Part shown: positions 1 through 7,242 of the stretch, in pieces
How positions within the stretch are numbered: position 1 is the stretch's first letter
Layout of the letters: every line of letters starts with the position of its first letter
DNA from: JAJAZB01 sp964244295
GTDB taxonomy: Bacteria > Bacteroidota > Bacteroidia > Cytophagales > Spirosomataceae
Length of the DNA: 64,000 nt
Reading direction: 5' to 3'
NCBI GenBank assembly: GCA_964244295.1
Contig: CAXTIG010000020.1
Coordinates: forward strand, 1-64,000
The notes under the pieces: generated by a model
Told to the model about the DNA's origin: nothing
Seen by the model: the letters and a program-made list of their open reading frames with translations, nothing else
Database searches by the model: none
Program-made: the position numbers and the translations under genes

Positions 1-38
1 ATTGACCATCAAGTTCAGCTCATTTAGTCTAAACTAAT

Positions 39-434
39 TCAGCCCAAATACTTATCATTTATCAGGGTGATGGTAAAGTTAAAATCAGTCCCCTCCCAAG
101 CCCGATCACTGCAATACGCTAAACGTTCGGTGTACAAACTATCGTTGAGTGAATAAGTCCCCCCGCCGGAAGCGAAAACAGCCGTGGAGTCCGCCCCTTT
201 TTTTAAATCATGCTGTAAAAAAGCGAAGTGCGTCTCGTTGATAATTTTAATGAAGGAAATGTTTTTAGTGTAATCGGTCACTACCGTATCGCCCTTTTCG
301 ATGAGCGTTCCCGAAATAAGTTGCCAGGTGCCTACGATTGGAAGTTGTACTGATTTTGATGCCGTTTCCTTATTTTTTTCCGAGCAGGATAGGAATGTAG
401 TGACGATGGCAACAAGTAGTGATTTGGTTTTCAT
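39..434 (-). CDS. small lipoprotein, lipocalin-like
   Basis: A 131-residue protein with a short hydrophobic leader and a lipobox-like LSCS at residues 15-18 (Cys17), so probably a lipoprotein. The mature part opens with a GTWQLISG motif (about 36-43) and continues as short beta-strand-like stretches, as in the small lipocalin-like and DUF4488-type lipoproteins common in Bacteroidota that start with 'GTWxL'. No catalytic residues are visible. The ORF is complete, with its start at the CAT (reverse strand) at 432-434. Its role is unknown; the family call rests on the GTW motif and size only. Confidence 0.55.
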   Translation of the reverse strand: MKTKSLLVAIVTTFLSCSEKNKETASKSVQLPIVGTWQLISGTLIEKGDTVVTDYTKNISFIKIINETHFAFLQHDLKKGADSTAVFASGGGTYSLNDSLYTERLAYCSDRAWEGTDFNFTITLINDKYLG

Positions 435-515
435 GGGTTTGTGAGTTCTTGCAACGGTTTAGATTGTATCGAAGGCGGGTACGTGTTCGGTCTATTGCTT
501 GCTGGCATTTTTTCG

Positions 516-818
516 TCACAACTTTGCCCCTTTTATCAGCACAACCGATTTTATGGATTGCTCTTTCAAATGCAAAAAACGTTTTCGCTCTTCGTCCTGC
601 ATGAAATTTGAAAAGTCATCGTCCGTTTCAAATTCTACCAGGTGAATTTCATACGGATTTTCCATGGTACTTTCTACATACGCGGCTTCGTCGGGCCGCA
701 CCCGAAGCAAGAGCCGTCCGTTGTATTTTGAGATCGCCGGAATAGCGACGGCTTCAAATTGGTCGAAAACCGTTTCCTGGCCGTCCAGGATGTAAATTAG
801 TTGGGTGAAAAAAACCAT
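516..818 (-). CDS. DUF1330/YciI-like small protein
   Basis: A 100-residue cytoplasmic protein without a signal peptide. The pattern FEAVAIPAISKYNGRLLLRV followed by IHLVEFET and DDDFSNFMQDEE fits the ferredoxin-like dimeric alpha/beta fold of DUF1330, EthD and YciI proteins: a helix-strand 'iskyngrlllr' unit, then a strand, then a helix. Members of that group have mostly unproven roles. It lies between the lipoprotein gene and the deacetylase gene, with about 80 bp and 55 bp gaps, so operon membership is unclear. The fold call is by pattern only. Confidence 0.5.
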   Translation of the reverse strand: MVFFTQLIYILDGQETVFDQFEAVAIPAISKYNGRLLLRVRPDEAAYVESTMENPYEIHLVEFETDDDFSNFMQDEERKRFLHLKEQSIKSVVLIKGAKL

Positions 819-874
819 AAGTCAGAATTTTAAAAAGAGTGCAGAAGTTTCGTAAAACCACCGCTACCTATACT

Positions 875-1717
875 CTACTTTTTCAACTCCCGATACCCAA
901 TCAACTGAATCCCCTTCACCTTGACCAGTTCCCGCACCCGTGGCGAGGTCCAGGCGTCGGTGACGCCCTGCCGGTCGAGGGCTACGCCTTCATAGCCGAT
1001 GTGGTGAATGGCCCGCAGTTCGGGTGAGTCGAGGCCGGGATGATCGACGAAGAGGTACGTTTTGCCCGCTTCCAGGCTTTCGAGCAGTTTCAGCACACTT
1101 TCGATTTTCTCCGCTGAGGTCGCGTGCGGGCCGGGGTAGCCGATGTTAATCACGCCCAGGTCGCCGGGGAAAACGTCGAGGTGGTATTCTTTCGCCAGTT
1201 TCCGGATGAGCGCCTTCACGTCGTTGCCCATGTCGGTGCAGCCCATGTGACCCGAAAAATGGGAGAGGCGCGGGAGGTGTTTCAGGGCCAGTTCGATCTG
1301 CGCCCGAAACTCTTTTTCCACGTCGGCCAGTTGCCAGTCGTTTTCCACCACCGAGCGTTTGGGGTAGTTTTTGTTGGGAAAAATCATCGGGTAAAAATAC
1401 CCGTCGGCATCGCGTAGGCTGGGGCAATCCGACACGGGCCGCCACTTCACGTTGTCCCATTCACTGCTGAGGGCCAGGTGAATGCCCACGTCCACGGTAG
1501 GAATTTCGGCCAGCATCTTCACGGCCTCCGGAAACCAGGGCGAGGGCACGATGACCTCGATGGACGTTTCGATGCCTTCCCGGAAGCACTTCACCAGTGC
1601 CTCGTTGCCCGAATGCGAATAGCCCATGTCGTCACCCCGAACGATGAGCCGGGGCGAGGCGGTTTGGGCGAAGGCGGTTGTGGTGGCGAGGAGGAGGAAG
1701 AGCAGTAATTTTTTCAT
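875..1717 (-). CDS. exported ChbG/HpnK (YdjC-like) family carbohydrate deacetylase
   Basis: A 280-residue protein with a clear Sec signal peptide (residues 1 to about 18, ending TAFAQ). The ChbG/HpnK family removes acetyl groups from sugar substrates using a metal site. Expected metal ligands are present: DD at residues 29-30 in RGDDMG, the His of GIHL at about 80, and HFSGH at about 153-157. I chose the ATG at 1717 because it gives a canonical signal peptide; an upstream in-frame start would run through a hairpin. The neighbouring secreted TIM-barrel protein is on the same strand, 62 bp upstream, so the pair may act on one extracytoplasmic sugar. The substrate is not predictable. Confidence 0.85.
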   Translation of the reverse strand: MKKLLLFLLLATTTAFAQTASPRLIVRGDDMGYSHSGNEALVKCFREGIETSIEVIVPSPWFPEAVKMLAEIPTVDVGIHLALSSEWDNVKWRPVSDCPSLRDADGYFYPMIFPNKNYPKRSVVENDWQLADVEKEFRAQIELALKHLPRLSHFSGHMGCTDMGNDVKALIRKLAKEYHLDVFPGDLGVINIGYPGPHATSAEKIESVLKLLESLEAGKTYLFVDHPGLDSPELRAIHHIGYEGVALDRQGVTDAWTSPRVRELVKVKGIQLIGYRELKK

Positions 1718-1724
1718 GAGAAGT

Positions 1725-1768
1725 TTTGTGCGGCGGACCGTTCCGCTCAGGGTGACCCGCCGCACAAA
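1725..1768. repeat. intergenic hairpin, 12-bp stem
   Basis: Perfect inverted repeat with arms 1725-1736 and 1757-1768 around a 20-nt loop, between the isomerase-like gene (upstream on the minus strand) and the deacetylase gene. The loop-side sequence GGCGGACCG is related to the dispersed CCGCAGCGGCGGACCG core seen elsewhere in the window. It could attenuate read-through between the two genes. Confidence 0.6.
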
Positions 1769-1779
1769 GTAAACCGCTC

Positions 1780-2613
1780 CTACTTCCCCTCCTTAAAAAT
1801 TCGCCGGAAATTCCGCGCGCTCTCGGCGATTTCCGGGCCGTTGTTTTCCCATTTGTACTCGTACTCGGCGGAGATGGGGCCTTTAAATTTCTGGCGCTTC
1901 AACTCAGTCAGCACGGCGGGAATGTTGTTGACACCCGTGCCCCAGACCACGTCGTGGGTTTTGGGCGCTTTTTCTTCCAAGTCCTTGAAGTGCATCCCCA
2001 GCACGTGGCCTTGCAGTTGCTTGAGGCAAGCCACCGGGTCGAGGCCGGAGCGGGTCCAATGGCCGATGTCGGCGCAGGAGCCGAGGTAGGGGTTGCTGCC
2101 GATCACGGCCAGCACCGAGTCGGGGTGCCAGTAGTGGCTGGGTTTGGGGTGGTTGTGCAGGCAGACGTTAATCTTGAATTCCTGCGCCAGTTTGCCCACG
2201 TAGGGCATCTGCTCCACCTTCGGCTCGGTGTTGATGTTCAGAATGCCCATGTCTTTGGCAAATTCCATCAGTTGCCGCCATTCGGCCTCGGTGGGGGTGT
2301 TCACCACGCCGTAGGCCACCAGCGTGAGACCCCGGTCTTTCACCAGTTTCTTGACGGCCTGACGCGTGGCGGCGTCCATTTTAAAATCCATCCTCCCCTC
2401 CAGCCCGCCGCCGATTCGCTGACCGGGGAAGGCTTCGACGTACTTTAGCCCGCAACTGTCGATTTTTTTGAGCGCCTGAGCGAAATCGTAGCGGTTGAAA
2501 GAATAAGCCTGGGCACCGAGTTTCCAGCCCGCGCTTTCTTCGGGGGCTTTCTGGGCGGAGGCGGCGCTGAGGCTCAGCGCGAAGGCGAGGACGAACGAAG
2601 CAATGCGTTTCAT
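1780..2613 (-). CDS. exported sugar phosphate isomerase/epimerase-like TIM barrel protein
   Basis: A 277-residue protein with a Sec signal peptide (about 1-20, ending SAASAQ). The rest is an AP-endonuclease-2/xylose-isomerase-like TIM barrel: the first strand LGAQAYSFNRYDF, then LKYVEAFPG, NINTEPK, CLHNHPKP, CADIGHW, GMHFKDL and a final AEYEY. The acidic and His positions expected for a divalent metal site (Glu in VEAF, His in HNH, Asp-x-x-His in DIGH, His in MHFKD, Glu in AEYE) are present. Secreted members of this family are frequent in Bacteroidota sugar loci, but their reactions are largely unproven. It probably shares a transcript with the deacetylase downstream. Confidence 0.82.
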   Translation of the reverse strand: MKRIASFVLAFALSLSAASAQKAPEESAGWKLGAQAYSFNRYDFAQALKKIDSCGLKYVEAFPGQRIGGGLEGRMDFKMDAATRQAVKKLVKDRGLTLVAYGVVNTPTEAEWRQLMEFAKDMGILNINTEPKVEQMPYVGKLAQEFKINVCLHNHPKPSHYWHPDSVLAVIGSNPYLGSCADIGHWTRSGLDPVACLKQLQGHVLGMHFKDLEEKAPKTHDVVWGTGVNNIPAVLTELKRQKFKGPISAEYEYKWENNGPEIAESARNFRRIFKEGK

Positions 2614-2696
2614 GCGTGGTTTAGATGACTGGTTGAGGGGGCAAGTTCAGCGTTTTGTGAAGTGGAAACAAGCGAAAAAAAGGTGGAAACAAACGA

Positions 2697-2799
2697 AAAA
2701 AAAGTTGTCATCCTGAAAGGACCTTGTTGGACGACCGTTTAGTTTCCTGAAATGAGAACGGTCGTCCAACAAGGTCCTTTCAGGATGACAACTTTTTTT
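2697..2799. repeat. long perfect palindrome (43-bp arms)
   Basis: Arms 2697-2739 and 2757-2799 are perfectly complementary over 43 bp with a 17-nt loop. The outer part is an A/T run followed by GTTGTCATCCTGAAAGGAC. It lies between the phosphoesterase gene and the isomerase-like gene. The stem is far longer than a typical intrinsic terminator, and the GTCATCCTGA start recurs in other palindromes in the window (about 11411 and 60541). Confidence 0.9.
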
Positions 2800-2800
2800 A

Positions 2801-2831
2801 GTGGTCGGACGGCTCCAAGCCGTCCGACCAC
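2801..2831. terminator. short hairpin after the phosphoesterase start side
   Basis: Perfect 14-bp stem (2801-2814 with 2818-2831) and a 3-nt loop, directly beside the 43-bp palindrome and just past the 3' end of the phosphoesterase gene (which ends at 2837 on the minus strand). Reading the minus strand, the hairpin follows that gene's stop codon, so it is a reasonable transcription terminator. It is not followed by a strong T-run before the next palindrome begins. Confidence 0.5.
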
Positions 2832-2836
2832 TACGC

Positions 2837-3808
2837 TTAATTCCGCCCCCTTCCCATCTCATAAATCAAATCCCCGGCCTTGTTGCGGTACTGCAAAAAC
2901 AGGCTGTCGCTGCGGATGCTGACGGCGGCGAAACCGTTGTCGGAGGCCGAAAACCGGGTGCGGGCGTCGCGGCCCGCCGGGCGCAAGCCGCCGCCGGAAC
3001 CAGAAATGAAATAATCGGTGACTTCGCTCGGTACCCGGAGGTGCTGGAGGTTGTGCTCATGACCGCACAGGTACGCTTGCACGCGGTGGGTTTCGAGCAG
3101 GGGTTTCAGGTGCTGGATCAACTCCGGCGTATCGAAGTAGTAGCTGCCCGCACAGTAAACCGGGTGGTGGCCCACCACAATTTTCCAGGGTTCGGGCGAG
3201 ACCCGCAACACGCTGTCGAGCCAGGCCCGTTGCCGGACGGGGTCTTGTTTCGAGGCGTTCGGGTATTCGGCGAAAGCGGGGTTGTTGTGGTAATTGTCGA
3301 TCATCGGATTCGTGTCCAGAAACACGAACCGGACGGCATCTTCACCCTGAAGTTTTCTCGAAAACGTAAAGTACCGGGCGGGCATCCGCCAGCGCGAACT
3401 CGTGGCCGAATACTCCACCTGGGCCTGCGGATTTTTGGGATAATCGTGGTTGCCGAGCGCCACGTACCAGGGAATTTGCAGCGAGGGGGCCGTGTACACG
3501 TCCTCGAACATGGTTTTCCAGAGGGGGTCCGTGGTGCTTTCCACCCCAAACCCGTAAAAATTATCCCCAACCGACATGATGAAATGCGGCTTGAACTGCC
3601 GGGAAAACGTGTCCATCTCCGCCGCCAGCGCCCGCTGTTCGGGGCTGCCCCAGCCCCAGTCGCCGAGTACCAAAAACCGCAGCGTATCGGGCTTGGGGGC
3701 TGGTTTGGGCGGCGGCACGGGTGGCCCCGTCACGGGCGGATTGTCTTGCCGGGGGGCGGTCTGGCAGGCGGTGAGGAGGAGCAGGAAAAGGAGGGGGAGG
3801 TGTTTCAT
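2837..3808 (-). CDS. lipoprotein metallophosphoesterase, purple acid phosphatase-like
   Basis: A 323-residue lipoprotein (lipobox LTAC, Cys15) with a Pro-rich linker (22-40) before the calcineurin-like phosphoesterase domain. The dinuclear metal motifs are complete: GDWGWG (49-54), GDNFYGFGV (81-89), GNHDY (119-123), GHHPVY (213-218) and GHEHN (249-253). The Tyr of GDNFY and the overall order match the tartrate-resistant acid phosphatase (type 5) subgroup. It probably releases phosphate from organic phosphomonoesters in the periplasm or at the cell surface. It stands alone between two palindromic elements. Confidence 0.88.
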   Translation of the reverse strand: MKHLPLLFLLLLTACQTAPRQDNPPVTGPPVPPPKPAPKPDTLRFLVLGDWGWGSPEQRALAAEMDTFSRQFKPHFIMSVGDNFYGFGVESTTDPLWKTMFEDVYTAPSLQIPWYVALGNHDYPKNPQAQVEYSATSSRWRMPARYFTFSRKLQGEDAVRFVFLDTNPMIDNYHNNPAFAEYPNASKQDPVRQRAWLDSVLRVSPEPWKIVVGHHPVYCAGSYYFDTPELIQHLKPLLETHRVQAYLCGHEHNLQHLRVPSEVTDYFISGSGGGLRPAGRDARTRFSASDNGFAAVSIRSDSLFLQYRNKAGDLIYEMGRGRN

Positions 3809-3843
3809 GAAAGAAAAGGGAGTGAATGGTTTACTCAGGTCTT

Positions 3844-3962
3844 GTCATCCCGACGCAGGAGGGATCTCGTTGGGCTACCGAGCAGCCCGGCGGTAAGCGA
3901 TTGCATGGCTGACGGTAAACTCGGCGGCGGGTCGACGAGATCCCTCCTATCGTCGGGATGAC
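3844..3962. repeat. palindromic element, about 27-bp arms
   Basis: Arms 3844-3870 and 3935-3962 pair with a single one-base bulge and enclose a 64-nt loop. The outer sequence GTCATCCCGACG is related to the GTCATCCTGA palindromes. It fills the gap between the ATP-grasp gene (stop side at 3980) and the phosphoesterase start. Nothing else is seen in this gap. Confidence 0.85.
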
Positions 3963-3979
3963 AGCGGAAGGTAAGATTT

Positions 3980-5194
3980 TCAATGCAACGGTTTATCCCC
4001 CGCCGGGGCGGAAGCGTGGAAATCGACCCGGATGCGGAGGGCGTACTCGTCGAGCAGGCTGAGGATGCGCGGTCGGTCGTTGGCCTGGAGAATCAGGCCG
4101 ATGTGGTACTCGTTTTCGGTCATCCGCCACCAGATTTCGGGGTCGGCGAAGCCGCTGTTGTCGGGCCACTGCTGCCGGGCCAGCGACACCACGATGCCGG
4201 AGTAGCGTTGCTGCACGGGGGGCAACGCGTACTTTTCGCCCCGCGCCATCGCCGATTCGACGTTGGCCCACTCGCGCCAGAGGTTGATGCCCGTGGCGGC
4301 CTCGACCATCTCGGCCAGGTTGGCCCCGCCCACGCGGGAGGCCGTTTCCAGAAAATACAATTCCCCGTCCGCTCCCCGGATGAATTCGGAGTGGGAAGCC
4401 GAGTAATTCATCCCGAAGGCTTTCAGTAGTTTTTGGTTGAACGCGCAGAGCGCCTTTTCCTCTTTCGAGCCGTAGGGCACCGTGACCGAGCGGAAAATCC
4501 CCCCGCCGTGGGCCACTTCCATCGGGGTGCTGAGGTACTGGCTGGACTGGCAAAACACCTGCTTGCCGTTCACCGAGAGCGAATCGACGTGAAACACGTC
4601 GCCGGGCCGGAACTGCTCGACCAGAAACTGGTGCCGCCGGTCGCCGAGGTCGTGGACGACCCGCCAGAGTTCGTCTTTCGAAAAAACCTTTTTTATCCCC
4701 GCCGCACTGGCCTCGCCGCGCGGCTTCACCACGCAGGGAAATTCAATGGTATCGGCGAACGAATTGACTTGTTCGTCTGAAAACAGCGGGGAAAACTGGG
4801 GCTGACGCAAGCCTGCATCAGCGGCGCGCATCCGCATGGCGAGTTTGTCGCGGAAGTGCCGGGCGGTACTCTGGCCCATGCCCGGAATGCGGAAGCATTC
4901 GCGGAGAAACGCCGCTTTTTCCACGTCGAAATCGTCGAGGGCCACGATGCGATCCACCGGCCGGGAGCGCATCAGGTGGGCCAGGCCGGCGGCCACGTTA
5001 TCGAGGTCGAGGTGGCCCTGGGCGTCGGGTTCGACGTAGAAAATCTCGTCGATGGCCTCCCGCGCCCAGGGTTTGTGTTCGAGTTTTTTGTCCGTGAGCA
5101 AAAAAACCACGTTGCCCGCCGCTTTACAGGCCCGCAGGAATTCATTGCCTTTGAAAAACGTGGAAATGCAGAGGAAGCTGAGCGGTTTGGTCAT
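3980..5194 (-). CDS. ATP-grasp domain protein (carboxylate-amine ligase-like)
   Basis: A 404-residue cytoplasmic protein from the ATG at 5194; the longer in-frame start at 5239 would run through an inverted-repeat operator-like site, so I reject it. An N-terminal Rossmann-like segment (LSFLCISTFFKGN) is followed by an ATP-grasp fold: VVKPRGEASAAG (about 155-166, nucleotide-binding loop), the adenine-binding FLVEQF, and the metal-binding FLETASRVGG (about 281-290). ATP-grasp enzymes join a carboxylate to an amine or thiol nucleophile through an acyl phosphate. No specific substrate can be read from the sequence, and no biosynthetic cluster surrounds it. Confidence 0.82.
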   Translation of the reverse strand: MTKPLSFLCISTFFKGNEFLRACKAAGNVVFLLTDKKLEHKPWAREAIDEIFYVEPDAQGHLDLDNVAAGLAHLMRSRPVDRIVALDDFDVEKAAFLRECFRIPGMGQSTARHFRDKLAMRMRAADAGLRQPQFSPLFSDEQVNSFADTIEFPCVVKPRGEASAAGIKKVFSKDELWRVVHDLGDRRHQFLVEQFRPGDVFHVDSLSVNGKQVFCQSSQYLSTPMEVAHGGGIFRSVTVPYGSKEEKALCAFNQKLLKAFGMNYSASHSEFIRGADGELYFLETASRVGGANLAEMVEAATGINLWREWANVESAMARGEKYALPPVQQRYSGIVVSLARQQWPDNSGFADPEIWWRMTENEYHIGLILQANDRPRILSLLDEYALRIRVDFHASAPAGDKPLH

Positions 5195-5212
5195 GGGGTG
5201 TTGCCGGGGTGA

Positions 5213-5245
5213 GTCGTTTTGTCGAAAAGTACGCAACAAAACGAC
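5213..5245 (-). promoter_or_regulatory. inverted repeat flanking a -7-like element, upstream of the ATP-grasp gene
   Basis: A perfect 10-bp inverted repeat (5213-5222 GTCGTTTTGT with 5236-5245) has a 13-bp spacer that, read on the minus strand, contains TACTTTTC, one mismatch from the Bacteroidota -7 consensus TAnnTTTG. It begins 19 bp upstream of the chosen start codon. The geometry suits a dimeric repressor operator on the promoter, or a 5'-UTR hairpin. No cognate regulator is seen nearby. Confidence 0.4.
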
Positions 5246-5288
5246 TGAGTGATTGAGTGAGGGAATGATTGAGTGAGAAAAAAGGCAG

Positions 5289-5337
5289 GCGGTCCGCCGC
5301 TGCGGTACATTTCCTTTTCACCGCAGCGGCGGACCGC
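5289..5337. repeat. palindrome with CCGCAGCGGCGGACCG core
   Basis: Perfect 18-bp arms (5289-5306 and 5320-5337) with a 13-nt loop. The right arm is ACCGCAGCGGCGGACCGC, the clearest copy of a core that recurs at about 14103, 60661, 60802 and 60832. Outside the core, GATTGAGTGAG-type repeats extend the pairing imperfectly. It sits between the barrel protein's stop codon (5362) and the ATP-grasp promoter and may also end transcription. Confidence 0.85.
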
Positions 5338-5361
5338 TCAATCACTCCCTCACTCAATCAC

Positions 5362-6606
5362 TCAGTTTTTCCTCAGTCCCAGCGCCAGCCCCACCGTGTA
5401 GGGACGCCAGCCAAAACGTCCGTCGGTGGTCTGGAACGTGCTGAGCGAGTAACGCAGCGTCGGCTCCACGCGTAGGCTCCAGCCCGTGCCGAGCGGACGG
5501 GATACGCCCAACCCCGCCGTCAGGGCCAGGGCCGGTTGCCGCCCCGTGCTGCCCCAGGCCAGGCCCGCCTCGCCGCCCGCGTGGACGTACACCGTCGGGC
5601 CAAAATGCCGCAGCATCGAGGCCGTTAGCCCAACCATAGTTTGTTGAAAATCGATGCGGCTGGATTTGGTTTGGAAATACGGCTGGAGGGTTGCGCCTTC
5701 GCCATCGACGCGGCGCGTGGCCACGGAATCGAGCTTGTGGGTTTGTTCGGAATAGGCAAACGATTGCCGTAAACTGCTGGCGGTTACCGCCATGCGCAGG
5801 GCTGTTTTTTCGGCAACCATTTTTTCCACTCCCAGCACCATCCGCCAGCCGAGGCGGTCGGGGGCGAAGCGGGCAGCGGATTGCACCCGGCGCACGTAGG
5901 TTTCGTCGGTGGCGTTGGGCGTCAGGTCGGCGTAGGCGTACTGCGCCGCCACCGAGCCAAACCAGGCCAGCCGGGGCCGGGCTTCGCGGGCCGGGCGGGG
6001 GAGGGCATCGGGCGCGGCAACCAGCCAGGGAAAAACCAGATTGGGCGCGTTCAGCGGGCGGCTTGCCAACGGAAGCAGGGAGATGCTGAGGCGGGATTCA
6101 GGAGTGAGAGGCGGGGTTTCGGAAAAAATGGATTGGGGCAGAATTGTATAGATACTAGAATTTTGAAGGGGTAATTTTTGCGCGGGTGTCACGCTGAGCG
6201 GAGTCGAAGCGCGGTTGGAAATGGGAAATTGTTCCCGAAGTCCGACCGCGCTTCGACTCCGCTCAGCGTGACCAGTTTTCACCCCAAGGCTGCTTGTTTT
6301 TCCCGTAGACCGTTCAGCAATTTCTTCTCTCACTTCCCGACGATTCATGCGCTCCGCCAACGCCGTTTTCAACGGTTCTCTTACGCCGTTCTCTGCCGCC
6401 CGTCGCCATTCCCCACCCAGCCGGGTGCCCAGCAGCAGCATTCCGGCCACGCCCATCGCGACCCACCCGCCCCGCGAAAGGCGAGGGCGTGGGGGCGGTA
6501 ATTCGGCCCGGATGCGGTCGAAGGCATCGGGGGCGGGGTCGGCCTCGAAATCGGCGAGCCTCGCCCGGAGGGCGTCGTCGAGGGAATCGTCGTCAGTCGG
6601 TTTCAT
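5362..6606 (-). CDS. membrane-anchored beta-barrel protein, candidate regulator of the adjacent sigma factor
   Basis: A 414-residue protein. Residues 1-45 are hydrophilic and acidic (SLDDALRARLADFEADPAP), like the cytoplasmic part of Bacteroidota anti-sigma proteins. A single hydrophobic segment follows (about 46-62, GWVAMGVAGMLLLG). After a Ser/Pro-rich linker, the C-terminal 200 residues (LAWFGSVAAQYAYADL to VGLALGLRKN) alternate like an outer-membrane beta-barrel. It overlaps the sigma gene upstream by 14 bp, so it is translationally linked and likely regulates it, though this is inference. Residues 112-140 are encoded by an in-frame palindromic element, giving HAERSRSAVG and NRASTPLSVT. 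Confidence 0.7.
   Translation of the reverse strand: MKPTDDDSLDDALRARLADFEADPAPDAFDRIRAELPPPRPRLSRGGWVAMGVAGMLLLGTRLGGEWRRAAENGVREPLKTALAERMNRREVREEIAERSTGKTSSLGVKTGHAERSRSAVGLREQFPISNRASTPLSVTPAQKLPLQNSSIYTILPQSIFSETPPLTPESRLSISLLPLASRPLNAPNLVFPWLVAAPDALPRPAREARPRLAWFGSVAAQYAYADLTPNATDETYVRRVQSAARFAPDRLGWRMVLGVEKMVAEKTALRMAVTASSLRQSFAYSEQTHKLDSVATRRVDGEGATLQPYFQTKSSRIDFQQTMVGLTASMLRHFGPTVYVHAGGEAGLAWGSTGRQPALALTAGLGVSRPLGTGWSLRVEPTLRYSLSTFQTTDGRFGWRPYTVGLALGLRKN
6188..6272. repeat. palindromic element inserted in frame in a coding sequence
   Basis: Perfect 28-bp arms (6188-6215 and 6245-6272) around a 29-nt loop, lying wholly inside the barrel-protein gene and read through without a stop codon. 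The arm GTCACGCTGAGCGGAGTCGA resembles the palindrome at 7168-7227 (CCCGCTGAGCTTGTCGAAGC). The encoded stretch falls in the linker between the membrane anchor and the barrel, where an insertion is tolerable. Confidence 0.9.
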
Positions 6607-7150
6607 AGCGTAAAATACCTAAGGCACGGAGTTCGCGGCGAAGCCAGGCTTTGGCCCGCGATAGTTGCGATTTCGAGGTGTTTTCGCTGATGCCCAGCGC
6701 CTGCCCGATTTCGGGGTGCGTGTAGCCTTCCAGCACGTAGAGGTTGAACACCAGCCGATAGCCGTCAGGGAGTTGCTGCACGTGGCGCAGCAGTTCGTCG
6801 GTGCTCAGGTGGGCGAGCAGGGCGCGGTCGTCGTCGTTGGCGGGCTGCACGGTGTCGAGGTCGGTGGCGGGGGGCTGCGCCGCCTGCCGGTGGTAGTGGG
6901 TGATGGCCGTGTTGACCACCACCCGCCGCACCCAGGCATCGAGGTTCGCCACGTCGCGGAGTTCGCTCAGGTTTCGGAAAATTTTCACGAACGCATCCTG
7001 AAAAATGTCCTCCGCGTCGGGGCGGTGGCGGGCGTAGCGCAGGCAAAGGCCCATCAGTTTTCGCTTGTACCGCTCGTACAAAAAGCCCTGTGCGCGCGGG
7101 TCGCCACGCTGGCAGGCTCGAAGCAAGTCGGCATCGGAGCGAAACGTCAT
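6593..7150 (-). CDS. RNA polymerase ECF-type sigma factor
   Basis: A 185-residue protein with sigma-70 region 2 (about 10-80, with the RYARHRPDAEDIFQDAFVKIFRN core-binding and -10 recognition helix) and region 4 (about 125-180, LPDGYRLVFNLYVLEGYTHPEIGQALGISENTSKSQLSRAKAWLR, a helix-turn-helix). It is of normal ECF length. The Thr-Ser-Lys-Ser pattern in the recognition helix matches the large Bacteroidota ECF groups. It overlaps the downstream membrane/barrel protein by 14 bp, the usual arrangement of a sigma factor with its regulator. The 93 bp upstream contain only a perfect palindrome. Confidence 0.93.
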   Translation of the reverse strand: MTFRSDADLLRACQRGDPRAQGFLYERYKRKLMGLCLRYARHRPDAEDIFQDAFVKIFRNLSELRDVANLDAWVRRVVVNTAITHYHRQAAQPPATDLDTVQPANDDDRALLAHLSTDELLRHVQQLPDGYRLVFNLYVLEGYTHPEIGQALGISENTSKSQLSRAKAWLRRELRALGILRYETD

Positions 7151-7167
7151 GGAGGGAAATGGGAATT

Positions 7168-7227
7168 TGTCCCGCTGAGCTTGTCGAAGCGCCGTCCGGA
7201 CGGCGCTTCGACAAGCTCAGCGGGACA
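7168..7227. repeat. 60-bp perfect palindrome without loop
   Basis: The two 30-bp halves are perfectly complementary with no spacer, centred on TCCGGA at 7195-7200. The sequence CCCGCTGAGCTTGTCGAAGC belongs to the same group as the element inside the barrel-protein gene. It lies between the end of the Ig-like lipoprotein gene (7243) and the sigma start (7150), where it would either end transcription of the former or sit in the sigma 5' leader. Confidence 0.93.
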
Positions 7228-7242
7228 TCAAAACGGTATTTT

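Noticed and set aside
2801..3961. Plus-strand ORF of 386 codons opposite the phosphoesterase
   Set aside because: Covers two palindromes and the antisense of a gene with complete metal motifs.
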